A program made the position numbers and the translations under genes. The notes beneath the pieces are model-generated. The model was not told the origin of the DNA. It was given only the letters and a program-made list of their open reading frames with translations, and did no database searches. 64,000 nt of DNA from a virus: the IMG/VR virus record IMGVR_UViG_3300019776_000961, positions 1-64,000 of that record, one strand, 5' to 3'. Positions 8,187-16,689 of this stretch are shown here, piece by piece (the stretch's first letter is position 1; each line of letters starts with the position of its first letter).

Positions 8187-10958
8187 ATGCCTCTACAGAT
8201 AGAGACTCAACCATTTCAGTTTAATAATACCGTAACTGGCTTAAGCAGTGCGGTATTCAATTCTGTTTCTGCTACAGCTCTATCTGGTGCATTCTATGGT
8301 GACGGTTCTAAATTAACAGGTATTAGTACCTATAACGGGTCTGATGTTAAAGCTCTAACAGGTAACTGGCAATCAACCTTTAATACTGTTTCGGCTTTAA
8401 GTGGTAATTGGAATACTGCATATAATATCTCTACAGGTTATCGCTCAGTAAGTTCAACATTTATAACTTTAAGTTCTAATGCAACTCCATTTATTAATAA
8501 TGTATGTCTAGTTAGTTCTAATAATTCTATATCCGGTACTTGTGCGTTTATTAGTTATAACTCCTACGGTTCTCCTGGACAATATGGCACACCACCAAAT
8601 GTATTTTGCAACAATTTAATAGGAGGTGGATCGAACAATATTATACTTGCCTGCGCTGCATCAAGCGGTGGTTATGATAACGGTAACTGTACGACGTACA
8701 ATATTGCAGGCTGTACGATATCGTGTTTAAACTCTATATTAAATGGAACAAATAATACCATACAAAATAATTGCATGGTATATAATGGCTCCGATCAGCC
8801 GTATCGATATTCCGGTACAAACTGTATTATTAATAATTTTATTGGTACAGGAAATAATAATAAAATTACATCTTGTAACTCTACTATATTGAACGGCGTA
8901 TCAGGGTTTATATCTAATAATTCATCGTTTATTGGCAATGGAAGCTGTAATAGTATATTAGCATATTGTGGCGCTTACGATAGCTCACAGACATATTCCT
9001 ATAATTTTATTGGTAACGGTTGTTGTAATAGAACATGTAATAACTATTCATCAGTATTGAACGGTCGTAATAACACATCATCAGGTGCTTATTCAACTAT
9101 ATTAAATGGTAGTTATAATGATGACAGGGGTCTCGCTAATGTAACAATACTAGGTACCGGTATATCTGCAAATAATTCAAATACTGTGTTTGCAAACAAC
9201 ATGTGTGTTACCGGGAGATACTACGGAGATGGCGGTAGTTTAGCAAATATACCTCCTATAATTTATATATGTGCAGATAGAGGCTACGGCTTTAAATACG
9301 ACGGCTGCAATACAATTACAAGTTATAGCTATCCTGGTTATTCAAATATTGAGCGTACATGTTCCGCTATCTTAAACGGTAGACGTAATTGTATTTCCAC
9401 CGGTTCCGCTGAATATCAGATCAAATCATCCGCTACTATTGCGTCAGGTTTATGCAACTCTATTATTGGGTTAAATGCTAATAATTGTACACATAGTCAT
9501 TACAGTACAACAGCTGAACATTCACTCATTGCCGGTGGGTGTTGTAATAACATTCTAGCAACCGGTTGTGGTTATTATTATTATATAGGTTCTTGTCAAC
9601 CTTGTGGTTGGTGTGGTGCTATATCAAATACAAGTTTCTCAACAATTATTAACGGTACCTGTAATAATATAGTAGATGGATGTCTTGTAACAAACTGCAA
9701 CACATCATCAACATATTCAACAATAATAAACGGCGCTAAAAACACTATCTCAAAAAATAGTTCCTTTTCATTAGTTAATGGCTGTTGTAATATAGCGTGC
9801 GGTAATTACAATACTATCCTTAATGGATATAAAAATTCTCTCTCTGGTACAAATAATTTTATTTTAGGCTCTAATATATCAGTTAGTGCTAATAACTATA
9901 CATTCGTTAATAATATCTCCTCACAAGACGCTGGCTTCATAGGAGGCACAACAACTCTTAATAGTAGAGTAAATGTAGGTGGTATAATATCATCTAACTA
10001 TAGTGGCGCTGTTGATTCTACTGTAGTGCTGTCAGGAGGTAATACGAAGGGAGGAGCAGGGTATAATGATTTTTTAAGAGTTTATAATCCTACTGGTGCT
10101 AATAATTTATGGTTCCGTACAAATAGTACAGGTGGATTAGAACTACTTAACAGTGATTATTCAAAGAATATTTACAGTATAAACCAACAGGGTAATATTA
10201 ACATATACGGCAATAATTCCGCTACATCAACAAGCAACGATGGTGTTTCAGGTACAATACGATTTAATAACAACAATAGTCAAATCTATGATGATGGTAA
10301 CATGCACATTCATAGTAGAGGTTCTGGTCAAACAATGTGGGTTAACACCAATGGTGGACAGCTTAGCATAGGTAATCAAATACCTGTAGTAGGTGGTTCA
10401 GTGATGAACGGTATCACTATAGGTTCTTCAACAACTGTTAAAGCATATGTAAGTATCTACGGGAGCAAAACATATTCAATTGGTGCGTATGGTTTTACAG
10501 CTGCAGGCGGTACAGGAACAGGAGGCGGTACAACTGGTAATTTCAGTCTTTATACAGATAGTCGCATACAAGCAGAAGAATTTGATGCAACATCGGATGA
10601 GTGCTTAAAGGACGTAATAAGTACAGTTCCATTAGTATCAGCTATTAACTTTATCAAATCGGTTGATGGTATCTTATATACATGGAAGCCTGATACAACA
10701 AAAGAAGAGAATGATAAAGGAATAAAAGCAGGATTTAGTGCACAACGAGTTCATAAAGCAGGTTTTGACCACATGCTAGGTGCTATACCGAATGATAACT
10801 TATCAGAGGAAGTCGATAGCGATGGATGGGTGCACCCAGATAAAATGCAATTAACAATGGGATATAACCAGGCAATACCTTATCACCATGAAGTTATTAA
10901 GAACCTACTCAATCGTATTGAAGAGTTAGAAGCAACCGTAGCTGAATTAAAGAAATAA
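8187..10958 (+). CDS. Cysteine-rich tail fibre with S74 chaperone domain
   Basis: 923 residues. The N-terminal about 85 residues share short motifs (SALSGNWNTAYN) with the fibre at 4556. Residues about 95-580 are asparagine/glycine-rich repeats built on NG(C)CN...STILNG and contain about 34 cysteines. The C-terminal about 115 residues are a peptidase S74 intramolecular chaperone: SDECLKDVI, then AGFSAQRV, ending in a short coiled coil. Such domains trimerise the fibre and are usually auto-cleaved at the Ser of the SDE motif. It follows the sulfotransferase-like gene by three bases. Confidence 0.85.
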   Translation: MPLQIETQPFQFNNTVTGLSSAVFNSVSATALSGAFYGDGSKLTGISTYNGSDVKALTGNWQSTFNTVSALSGNWNTAYNISTGYRSVSSTFITLSSNATPFINNVCLVSSNNSISGTCAFISYNSYGSPGQYGTPPNVFCNNLIGGGSNNIILACAASSGGYDNGNCTTYNIAGCTISCLNSILNGTNNTIQNNCMVYNGSDQPYRYSGTNCIINNFIGTGNNNKITSCNSTILNGVSGFISNNSSFIGNGSCNSILAYCGAYDSSQTYSYNFIGNGCCNRTCNNYSSVLNGRNNTSSGAYSTILNGSYNDDRGLANVTILGTGISANNSNTVFANNMCVTGRYYGDGGSLANIPPIIYICADRGYGFKYDGCNTITSYSYPGYSNIERTCSAILNGRRNCISTGSAEYQIKSSATIASGLCNSIIGLNANNCTHSHYSTTAEHSLIAGGCCNNILATGCGYYYYIGSCQPCGWCGAISNTSFSTIINGTCNNIVDGCLVTNCNTSSTYSTIINGAKNTISKNSSFSLVNGCCNIACGNYNTILNGYKNSLSGTNNFILGSNISVSANNYTFVNNISSQDAGFIGGTTTLNSRVNVGGIISSNYSGAVDSTVVLSGGNTKGGAGYNDFLRVYNPTGANNLWFRTNSTGGLELLNSDYSKNIYSINQQGNINIYGNNSATSTSNDGVSGTIRFNNNNSQIYDDGNMHIHSRGSGQTMWVNTNGGQLSIGNQIPVVGGSVMNGITIGSSTTVKAYVSIYGSKTYSIGAYGFTAAGGTGTGGGTTGNFSLYTDSRIQAEEFDATSDECLKDVISTVPLVSAINFIKSVDGILYTWKPDTTKEENDKGIKAGFSAQRVHKAGFDHMLGAIPNDNLSEEVDSDGWVHPDKMQLTMGYNQAIPYHHEVIKNLLNRIEELEATVAELKK
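9870..9910 (+). repeat. 41-bp exact repeat shared by two fibre genes (copy 2)
   Basis: Second copy of the 41-bp block at 7436-7476, in the same reading phase of the neighbouring fibre gene. Confidence 0.85.
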
Positions 10959-10959
10959 T

Positions 10960-11868
10960 TTAAACCTCTTTTGAATTGTGATGTTTTAAAAATGTTATAA
11001 GGCTCGCTTTACAATACACCCCAAATTCAAACTCTTTGAATATTGAGCTAGTATTAGTTAGAAATAATTCAAAGCGGGCTTTAAAAATATCAGTGTCAAC
11101 AGCGTATCTAAAAAGAGAATCATCAGTATTATTATTACTATCGATTGGTAGCTTTTTTTGCTCTCTTTTATTCTGACAATAATACTCTGCAGCTGCTAAA
11201 ATAATGCGATTTGGTATATTCTCTAATTTCATTCTATCATTAGAAAGAAATTCTTTTAATTTTTCTGAATCCTTTTTATGCCACTCCGTATACCCGCTTG
11301 ATGTACAGCATTTATTAATAATGTCTTTAATACCACGAAAACGGAAATGATAGAGAGAGTTATTTAAATTCTCTCTCATATGATACGGTCCATTGAAGTG
11401 ATGATAGTTAAAGACTGTTTCTATTCTTGATACTCGATATAACGATTTACCTTGATTGAGATTAAATCCTTTTATATGAACAGATTGCTCGTGCATATTT
11501 TTATATTCAGTAAACAATGACGGAATCATAAACCAGGAAAAGAAATATAAATCACGTTTATCTTCTATAATTTCTTTTATATTTGTATATGCTAGATATT
11601 CATCTGCATCGATCATGAGAACATAATCTTCCTGTATATGTGTTTTTACTACATCAGTAAAAAATGACATCTTTTCTTTTTCATCATCATAATGCTTACA
11701 AGGATAGAAGCTTACATTATAATCTTTCAAGAAAGGTAAACTACCATACAATGGATCACCTATTATATAGAATTTATCAACACCAATTTTAGTGTAATAT
11801 TCTAACCATTGACTGTAAAACGGTAGATCACACTCTGAGATTCTAGAAAAAACTGCTACCGTCTCCAT
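10960..11868 (-). CDS. Glycosyltransferase (GT2/GT92-like)
   Basis: 302 residues. The N-terminus (WLEYYTKIGVDKFYIIGD) and LMIDADEYL (about 84-92) match the Glyco_tranf_2_4/DUF23 type of GT-A transferase, with DADE as the metal-binding DxD equivalent. It would transfer a sugar from a nucleotide-sugar; donor and acceptor are unknown. It is the last gene of a four-gene minus-strand unit with a beta-propeller, a sulfotransferase and a GT9-like enzyme. Its stop faces the stop of the fibre gene one base away. A role in decorating fibres or host surface glycans is inferred from context. Confidence 0.75.
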   Translation of the reverse strand: METVAVFSRISECDLPFYSQWLEYYTKIGVDKFYIIGDPLYGSLPFLKDYNVSFYPCKHYDDEKEKMSFFTDVVKTHIQEDYVLMIDADEYLAYTNIKEIIEDKRDLYFFSWFMIPSLFTEYKNMHEQSVHIKGFNLNQGKSLYRVSRIETVFNYHHFNGPYHMRENLNNSLYHFRFRGIKDIINKCCTSSGYTEWHKKDSEKLKEFLSNDRMKLENIPNRIILAAAEYYCQNKREQKKLPIDSNNNTDDSLFRYAVDTDIFKARFELFLTNTSSIFKEFEFGVYCKASLITFLKHHNSKEV

Positions 11869-11876
11869 AGAGATAC

Positions 11877-12803
11877 TTAAAGCTGTAAAAATCTCATTGT
11901 ATTATCTAGATAGTTTGTAACAGCCATCAAACCATCGTCGCGTATATCTAAACCATGCGGCATATTGAAACCGGAAATCGATCCTACCTTTTGTAATTTT
12001 TCATCTTCTGTTATACCGAATATCTCCACTTCATCAGTGTATTGGTTTGCAGAGTAAGCTTTACCATTAAATTCAAGCATAGCATCTAAGTGTCCCTTAC
12101 CGTGTATTTTATCTACAATAACCGGTGGTTGTTCTAATATATTCTCAGGCAACCGTAACAAGTAAATTGTACTGTACATATCACCGGGATAACTGCCTGC
12201 CTGTACACCTACAACGTGATTAGTGCGAGCAGGTACTATAGCGTAATTACCAATAAACGCTACATCTTGAGGCTGTTCATCGAATTCTATCTTATGAATA
12301 ATTTGCTTATTTTTATAATCATTGATATAGACAAATTTGTTTCTTGTACCATTATATGTACACCATAAAAGATCCTCACGACCAGGCATAAATCGTACAC
12401 CGTGGTTACCGTAGTTTTTAAAATTCATATCCAACTCTTCAACAAAAACGAGCGTATTATTTTCTATTCTATAGAAGGACTGGGTACCTTGCATGAAGTT
12501 TGAAACTACAATTAACCCGTCTGAATTGATATCCAGCAAGTCGGTCATTGCACGGGTACCGTTACTAGTTATAGTTGGTATTTCTGATAAAATATCCACT
12601 CCGTCTTCTTTTAATTCAGCAAGATAAATCTTTTTTTGATTAAAATCCGCACATACGAATTTTGTATCTGTTAAGAATCTAACAGATGTAAGTCCGGAAT
12701 TTCGTGGTCTATCTTTAATTAAAAAGAATCTTTTTTCTTCAGTAATGTCAAACGTAACGAATTTCTTCCCACATTCTGTAAGATTAAAATTTAATTGTGC
12801 CAT
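11877..12803 (-). CDS. Beta-propeller protein (YncE/SMP-30-like)
   Basis: 308 residues from ATG 12803 (an upstream in-frame start at 12842 would overlap the preceding gene). Repeated blades read as short strands ending in NGT/DGL-type turns, for example SNGTRAMTDLLDINSDGLIVVSN, KFVYINDYKNKQIIH and PHGLDIRDDGLMAVTNY. This is the pattern of six- or seven-bladed propellers of the SMP-30/YncE kind. No signal peptide is seen. In this operon it may be a scaffold, lectin-like subunit or lactonase-like enzyme. The fold is likely; the function is unknown. Confidence 0.65.
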   Translation of the reverse strand: MAQLNFNLTECGKKFVTFDITEEKRFFLIKDRPRNSGLTSVRFLTDTKFVCADFNQKKIYLAELKEDGVDILSEIPTITSNGTRAMTDLLDINSDGLIVVSNFMQGTQSFYRIENNTLVFVEELDMNFKNYGNHGVRFMPGREDLLWCTYNGTRNKFVYINDYKNKQIIHKIEFDEQPQDVAFIGNYAIVPARTNHVVGVQAGSYPGDMYSTIYLLRLPENILEQPPVIVDKIHGKGHLDAMLEFNGKAYSANQYTDEVEIFGITEDEKLQKVGSISGFNMPHGLDIRDDGLMAVTNYLDNTMRFLQL

Positions 12804-12808
12804 AGGTA

Positions 12809-13627
12809 TTACTTTGTATAACCGAATCCTTGCTGATACCAAGCAAAGTTATTATCAATCCAATCACAGATCTGCTTACCGAGGACAGTATTGTAATCAG
12901 GTGTAAGCGGCTGTACCTTCTGACGAATAGTATGAAGGTCGCTTGTTAGACCGTATACAGAGTCATCTTCCTTGACAGTCTGTTCGACATTATCAAAATT
13001 ATGTCTAAACGGAGTAAGACTGAGATACTCATAAATCTTATTCATCTCACGATCCGGATAACTAGTTAAATCTTCTGCTCTAATATAGAGTACTTCTTTA
13101 TTAATACCTTCGAGAAACGTCTGCTGTAGACGTTCAAGAGCCAATCCAACAGGAGGCGAAGCAACCCAAGCATCAATTCTCTTAGCTGTAGATGTACCTT
13201 TCATCTCTGAATGGTTTTGAATCTCCTGATGATATTCTTGACTCTTTCTATAGAGCTTTTCCATGGAAGAGAAGATACTCTTTAGGTTTCTTACCATACA
13301 GATCATCTTCGGCTTTTCATCCATAAATGATTCGAACCAACGATAGTGGATAGTTCCCCCACGCGTTTTAACACAAAGATGAGGTTTATGAGAATATTCT
13401 GCAGCATATCCAAGAAGACCGCCCTTACAGAATCCACGCCAAGTCTTCAGAGCTAACTCTTGATCCATAGCCTTTACTTCTGGTGTATTAGTAAAATTCA
13501 TTCGAGCACCATAAAGATACTCTAGAACAGGATCAGTAGGTGTAGCGCAGATCTCAGGGTTCTGATTGAGAATACACTGGAGTAGTGTACTCATACTACG
13601 AGGCATAGAAGAGTTAAAAAAGATCAT
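12809..13627 (-). CDS. Sulfotransferase (Sulfotransfer_3 type)
   Basis: 272 residues, normal length for the family. The N-terminus carries SSMPRSMSTLL (6-16), the 5'-phosphosulfate loop seen in Sulfotransfer_3 proteins. VRNLKSIFSS (112-121) supplies the 3'-phosphate motif (Arg113, Ser120/121). The C-terminus contains the usual TPFRHNF...LH segment. It would transfer sulfate from PAPS to a hydroxyl or amine of an unknown acceptor. It starts one base into the stop of the GT9-like gene and is followed by the propeller gene, so a shared carbohydrate substrate is the simplest reading. Confidence 0.82.
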   Translation of the reverse strand: MIFFNSSMPRSMSTLLQCILNQNPEICATPTDPVLEYLYGARMNFTNTPEVKAMDQELALKTWRGFCKGGLLGYAAEYSHKPHLCVKTRGGTIHYRWFESFMDEKPKMICMVRNLKSIFSSMEKLYRKSQEYHQEIQNHSEMKGTSTAKRIDAWVASPPVGLALERLQQTFLEGINKEVLYIRAEDLTSYPDREMNKIYEYLSLTPFRHNFDNVEQTVKEDDSVYGLTSDLHTIRQKVQPLTPDYNTVLGKQICDWIDNNFAWYQQGFGYTK

Positions 13628-14562
13628 TAGAATGTAAGTGTATTAGCTGACATATCAAAAAGCAACTCACCAGACTTTGAACCAAGTATTGCTTCAACAA
13701 ATTGATCCTTATCAAATATCTTGTTAACGTCATCATATGGACATTCATGAAACCTACCACCGACCCAATCTGACTCCTCAAGATAGCTATCAATAAAATG
13801 TCTAAATGACTTTGTTTCGGTAGGTAAAATGTTCTTATGTACCTCATGTCCAAATACAACAGGAGAGTTAGCTATCCACCCGACAACAGCCTCTTTATTA
13901 TATGCTGCGGCCGCGTGTTGAATAAGTGAATCAATTCCAAGTATCTTGTCAACAAACGGTATATAGAGAAGTAAATTTCTTACTGTATCAGTAACCTGAA
14001 TTGTACCATTTAATGCAGGCTGATTATCACGCCTTACGTGAAGGATTTTATTAAAATTACCCTTTACAGCATCAATAACTTCTTGAGCAAACACCGGTGG
14101 TAGATCTCTTGACCATGAATAAGGATGCTGTTGACTTTCAGCACCGCCGCTCGATTGAACTAGTAGGATCGGACCCTCCTTGTTAACTTGACGTTCAATA
14201 AACATGAGCTCACGCTGGGTCGGGAAGAGTTCAGGCTTCTTGGTTATACACGGTATACCAAATAAGTCGCACCATATCTCACTCAGATGTTTTCTCTTAT
14301 AAAGGATATCTTCGGTGTGATAAGGTTCAGTTCTAAAGACTTTAGTATCTTTATCACGTATATAATCATCATAGAAGTACGGCAAGAAGCCAAACTTGTA
14401 AACTCTATATACATTTGGATTATGTAAGAAAACTTCAGGCCAGGCTGTTACTACTATTAGTTTTCTATCAGGGTAAGCTGAAACGAGAGATTTGACAACA
14501 GCTGTAGCAATTACGTTTTTGCCAATGCCACCGTCAATATGAAATATCATGTATTGGTCCAT
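13627..14562 (-). CDS. GT9-like glycosyltransferase (heptosyltransferase fold)
   Basis: 311 residues with GT-B features: an N-terminal glycine-rich loop (HIDGGIGKNVIATAVV, 8-23) like the acceptor-side loop of ADP-heptose:LPS heptosyltransferases. A second Rossmann half follows with ILLVQSSGG and, later, GIDSLIQHAAAAYNKEAVV, equivalent to the G-x-D-S-x-x-x-H-x-A-A motif of GT9. It is first in the four-gene minus-strand unit. The donor sugar is unknown. The family match is good but divergent. Confidence 0.7.
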   Translation of the reverse strand: MDQYMIFHIDGGIGKNVIATAVVKSLVSAYPDRKLIVVTAWPEVFLHNPNVYRVYKFGFLPYFYDDYIRDKDTKVFRTEPYHTEDILYKRKHLSEIWCDLFGIPCITKKPELFPTQRELMFIERQVNKEGPILLVQSSGGAESQQHPYSWSRDLPPVFAQEVIDAVKGNFNKILHVRRDNQPALNGTIQVTDTVRNLLLYIPFVDKILGIDSLIQHAAAAYNKEAVVGWIANSPVVFGHEVHKNILPTETKSFRHFIDSYLEESDWVGGRFHECPYDDVNKIFDKDQFVEAILGSKSGELLFDMSANTLTF

Positions 14563-14604
14563 TACTTTAATTTAACATATGCAATGTAAAACTCAAGAAA
14601 AGAG

Positions 14605-14633
14605 TTGCATTTAATTTTTTATCTTCCTATAAC
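14605..14633 (+). promoter_or_regulatory. Sigma70-type promoter
   Basis: TTGCAT (14605-14610), 17 bases, TATAAC (14628-14633). Expected +1 falls on the ATG at 14640, giving a leaderless message. Confidence 0.6.
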
Positions 14634-14639
14634 AGGGGT

Positions 14640-15023
14640 ATGATTACGAACATCATCAACACTGCTATCAACAAGCTTATCAATTCAAACAACCCGATGC
14701 TCAATCGCATTGGACTCACGCTGCATATTAACCGAGAAATGCAGACGAATAGAAAAAATCTTATTAGTGCTCCGTTTGATTATGGTTTTTCCGATCAGAT
14801 GAATAATATTCTTGTAGAAATGAACCATATTATGGATGGTGGTTACTATGGCAATAAAGACTATCTTTTTGAGCGTATGAAGTATCTTATTAATCAAGGC
14901 TTTATGCACAAAATGTCTGCTCTTAATACACATACTATATCGGTAAACAATAGGCCATTAAAACAGCTTCGTCCGCGTAATAAAAAGGGTCAATTCATCT
15001 CTACCCATCGTAGGAAGAAGTAA
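14640..15023 (+). CDS. Hypothetical protein (127 aa)
   Basis: 127 residues, basic, with a Lys/Arg-rich C-terminal tail (RPRNKKGQFISTHRRKK). No recognised domain. The ATG coincides with the predicted +1 of a sigma70-type promoter. It is the first plus-strand gene after the minus-strand glycan unit. The basic tail could bind nucleic acid, but nothing else supports that. Confidence 0.65.
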   Translation: MITNIINTAINKLINSNNPMLNRIGLTLHINREMQTNRKNLISAPFDYGFSDQMNNILVEMNHIMDGGYYGNKDYLFERMKYLINQGFMHKMSALNTHTISVNNRPLKQLRPRNKKGQFISTHRRKK

Positions 15024-15075
15024 TCACATTTGCTTACCTGCCATAAGCTTAAATACTTAAAGGTAGGTAACAATC

Positions 15076-15282
15076 TTGAAAACAAGAAGCTTCCTTATTA
15101 AACTTCATGGCGTTGATTACATGATCGACGTCATAGAAGATATAGAGAACAACAATACAGAGGTATTTGTTGACCGGGAGGATATTGATGAAGGTGAAGA
15201 GCTACCTGATGGTGAGCTTGCTACGGTAATAAGATATTTGATTGCCGAAGGCTTTGTAAAAGGACCTGATCCTATATACTAG
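15076..15282 (+). CDS. Hypothetical acidic protein (68 aa)
   Basis: 68 residues starting at TTG 15076, preceded by an AGGTAGG ribosome-binding-like site at 15061-15067. Strongly acidic (EDIENNNTEVFVDREDIDEGEELPDGE). A TTGCTT and AATACT pair upstream may be its promoter. It ends just before a strong hairpin. Not recognised. Confidence 0.6.
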   Translation: MKTRSFLIKLHGVDYMIDVIEDIENNNTEVFVDREDIDEGEELPDGELATVIRYLIAEGFVKGPDPIY

Positions 15283-15284
15283 GA

Positions 15285-15308
15285 AACCCTCAGCCGAAAC
15301 TGAGGGTT
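15285..15308. terminator. Bidirectional-type hairpin terminator
   Basis: A perfect 9-bp stem (AACCCTCAG / CTGAGGGTT) with a six-base loop lies between convergent genes at 15076-15282 (+) and 15334-15519 (-). A short T-rich tract follows on the plus side. Confidence 0.7.
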
Positions 15309-15333
15309 AACTGTTTTATAACTCTTAAAGAGA

Positions 15334-15519
15334 TTACTTGGCTGTCTTACGGTTGTTCTTTTCTTCCTGAATACGCTTACGCTCGTCACGAGAGAACTTG
15401 ATGATCTCCTGTAGTGCTTTACGTGCTCTTGTGCCTGCTGCGTTGTTACCATTCTGAAACTTTGCTACTTCAGCAACAAAAGTATTGGTAAGAGTAATAA
15501 GTGTGTTTTCTTCGCTCAT
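15334..15519 (-). CDS. Histone H1-like small protein
   Basis: 61 residues. The central NAAGTRARKALQEI and the lysine/arginine-rich C-terminus match the short bacterial/phage 'histone H1-like' family, whose members share KAAGTRARKAxQEL. These are presumed DNA-binding, nucleoid-associated proteins. It converges with the acidic protein gene across a shared hairpin. A role in phage DNA compaction or modulation of host chromatin is an inference. Confidence 0.7.
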   Translation of the reverse strand: MSEENTLITLTNTFVAEVAKFQNGNNAAGTRARKALQEIIKFSRDERKRIQEEKNNRKTAK

Positions 15520-15559
15520 ATCAACATTTATTAAAACACACCATTAATGCAACGTTCTT

Positions 15560-15829
15560 TTAATGTTTTCGAGATTTAAGCTCTTGCTCTTCTCTTATTT
15601 CTTCACGCTCTACAGTGCCATCTATAAAAGCGCGCCAAGCTATTAGACCCTGGACAACAAAATTTAACGCTATTGTAATCCAGCGTATTAAAGATATATC
15701 ACCTATATGATCGTGCGAGCATGTATAATGTGATAGATCTGATAATAGAGAAGAAAGTGAAGCGACAGAAATATAAAGACACAACTTCACACCCATTCCA
15801 CCGAAAGGAAATTTAAAAGCCTGCATCAT
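15560..15829 (-). CDS. Small membrane protein (89 aa)
   Basis: 89 residues from ATG 15829, whose A coincides with the +1 predicted from a minus-strand late octamer (15835-15842). The longer upstream reading overlaps the bS21 gene and was not used. Two hydrophobic helices (VKLCLYISVASLSSLL and WITIALNFVVQGLIAW) are followed by a charged tail. Family unknown. Confidence 0.6.
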   Translation of the reverse strand: MMQAFKFPFGGMGVKLCLYISVASLSSLLSDLSHYTCSHDHIGDISLIRWITIALNFVVQGLIAWRAFIDGTVEREEIREEQELKSRKH

Positions 15830-15834
15830 AATAT

Positions 15835-15842
15835 TATTTATC
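15835..15842 (-). promoter_or_regulatory. T4-type late promoter octamer
   Basis: GATAAATA on the minus strand. Predicted +1 at 15829 is the A of the start codon of the membrane-protein gene. It diverges from the bS21 promoter a few bases away. Confidence 0.6.
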
Positions 15843-15847
15843 AAAGC

Positions 15848-15855
15848 CTTAAATA
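15848..15855 (+). promoter_or_regulatory. Late-type promoter octamer for bS21
   Basis: CTTAAATA, a variant octamer. Predicted +1 at 15861 is one base before ATG 15862. Confidence 0.45.
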
Positions 15856-15861
15856 ATAATA

Positions 15862-16044
15862 ATGCACACAGTTCATGTTCGTCCAAACGAAAATATTGAT
15901 TTTGCTTTGAAGCGTTTAAAGCAAAAGATGGACTCTGATTATGTTCTCGATGAAGTTCGCAATAGAAGAGCATTTGAAAGTAAGGGACAAAAGCGTAAAC
16001 GTAAGGAAAAAGCTCTTTCACGTAAAATTAAATTAAAGAGATAA
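15862..16044 (+). CDS. rpsU: Ribosomal protein bS21
   Basis: 60 residues, the normal bS21 length (about 60-70). VRPNENIDFALKRLKQK at the N-terminus and RNRRAFESKGQKRKRKEKA in the second half follow the bS21 pattern V-x-x-x-E-x-x-x-x-A-L-x-R-x-K ... RR-x-x-x-E-x-x-x-x-K-R-K-R. bS21 sits by the anti-Shine-Dalgarno end of 16S rRNA and affects initiation. Phage-encoded copies are known from large phages and are thought to enter host ribosomes. Its late-type promoter predicts a leaderless mRNA. Confidence 0.85.
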   Translation: MHTVHVRPNENIDFALKRLKQKMDSDYVLDEVRNRRAFESKGQKRKRKEKALSRKIKLKR

Positions 16045-16049
16045 TTTGC

Positions 16050-16077
16050 TTGACTTCTATTTAGAAGACTTTATTAT
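16050..16077 (+). promoter_or_regulatory. Sigma70-type promoter
   Basis: TTGACT (16050-16055), 16 bases, TATTAT (16072-16077). Expected +1 near 16084, about three bases before ATG 16087. Confidence 0.55.
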
Positions 16078-16086
16078 ATTGGTATT

Positions 16087-16293
16087 ATGAGTCATCTTAC
16101 CAATAATAGTCCTAAAGTAATAAAGACAGGCGCTTCTTGGCAGCGATCAAAATTTACTCAACGTCCAAAGGGACTTACTAATGAGGAATGGGCTGCAATG
16201 CTAAAGGAGAATAAATTTAATAAGCTCATCGTACTTAATAAAGTTCCGAAAGTATCGAGAGCTACCGGTAATCGCAAATCTAACAACGAATAA
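16087..16293 (+). CDS. Hypothetical basic protein (68 aa)
   Basis: 68 residues, basic, with W-x-R-S-K-F-T-Q-R-P-K-G-L-T-N-E-E-W in the middle. Expressed from a sigma70-type promoter with almost no leader. The next gene starts two bases after its stop. No family recognised. Confidence 0.6.
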   Translation: MSHLTNNSPKVIKTGASWQRSKFTQRPKGLTNEEWAAMLKENKFNKLIVLNKVPKVSRATGNRKSNNE

Positions 16294-16294
16294 T

Positions 16295-16681
16295 ATGCTA
16301 CAAACACATAAGACAGTTAAGTCGCGTACTGAGTATTATATCGAAATGACCGATGAAGAGAAGCAGTACGCAGGATGGAAGGATAATCAAAGATTTGAAT
16401 GTAAGCTTCAAGATGATGGAAGTATTTTTTTGAGCCCTTGGAAGGAAGTTGATTTGGGAGATATTTCTGAATTGCCGAGAGAGGTTCTTGAGATGCTCGT
16501 TCTCGAATCTTTGGAACAAGATCTTCCCGTTAATCAGATTATTAACGATCTTTTAAAGCAGACACTAGCTGATTTTAAGAATAACGATCTTACAAAAGGT
16601 GAGATCGATCCGAATTTCACTAACAATGATATCGGCTTACCAGGAGGACAATTAAACGAATATATACCTTCAGAGGAATAA
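16295..16681 (+). CDS. Hypothetical acidic protein (128 aa)
   Basis: 128 residues. The N-terminal 50 (EYYIEMTDEEKQYAGWKDNQ, then FECKLQDDGSIFLSPW) alternate strands in a way reminiscent of AbrB/MazE swapped-hairpin domains. The rest is helical and acidic. It forms a two-gene unit with the preceding basic protein, which raises the possibility of a complex. Function unknown. Confidence 0.6.
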   Translation: MLQTHKTVKSRTEYYIEMTDEEKQYAGWKDNQRFECKLQDDGSIFLSPWKEVDLGDISELPREVLEMLVLESLEQDLPVNQIINDLLKQTLADFKNNDLTKGEIDPNFTNNDIGLPGGQLNEYIPSEE

Positions 16682-16689
16682 AAATTTAC

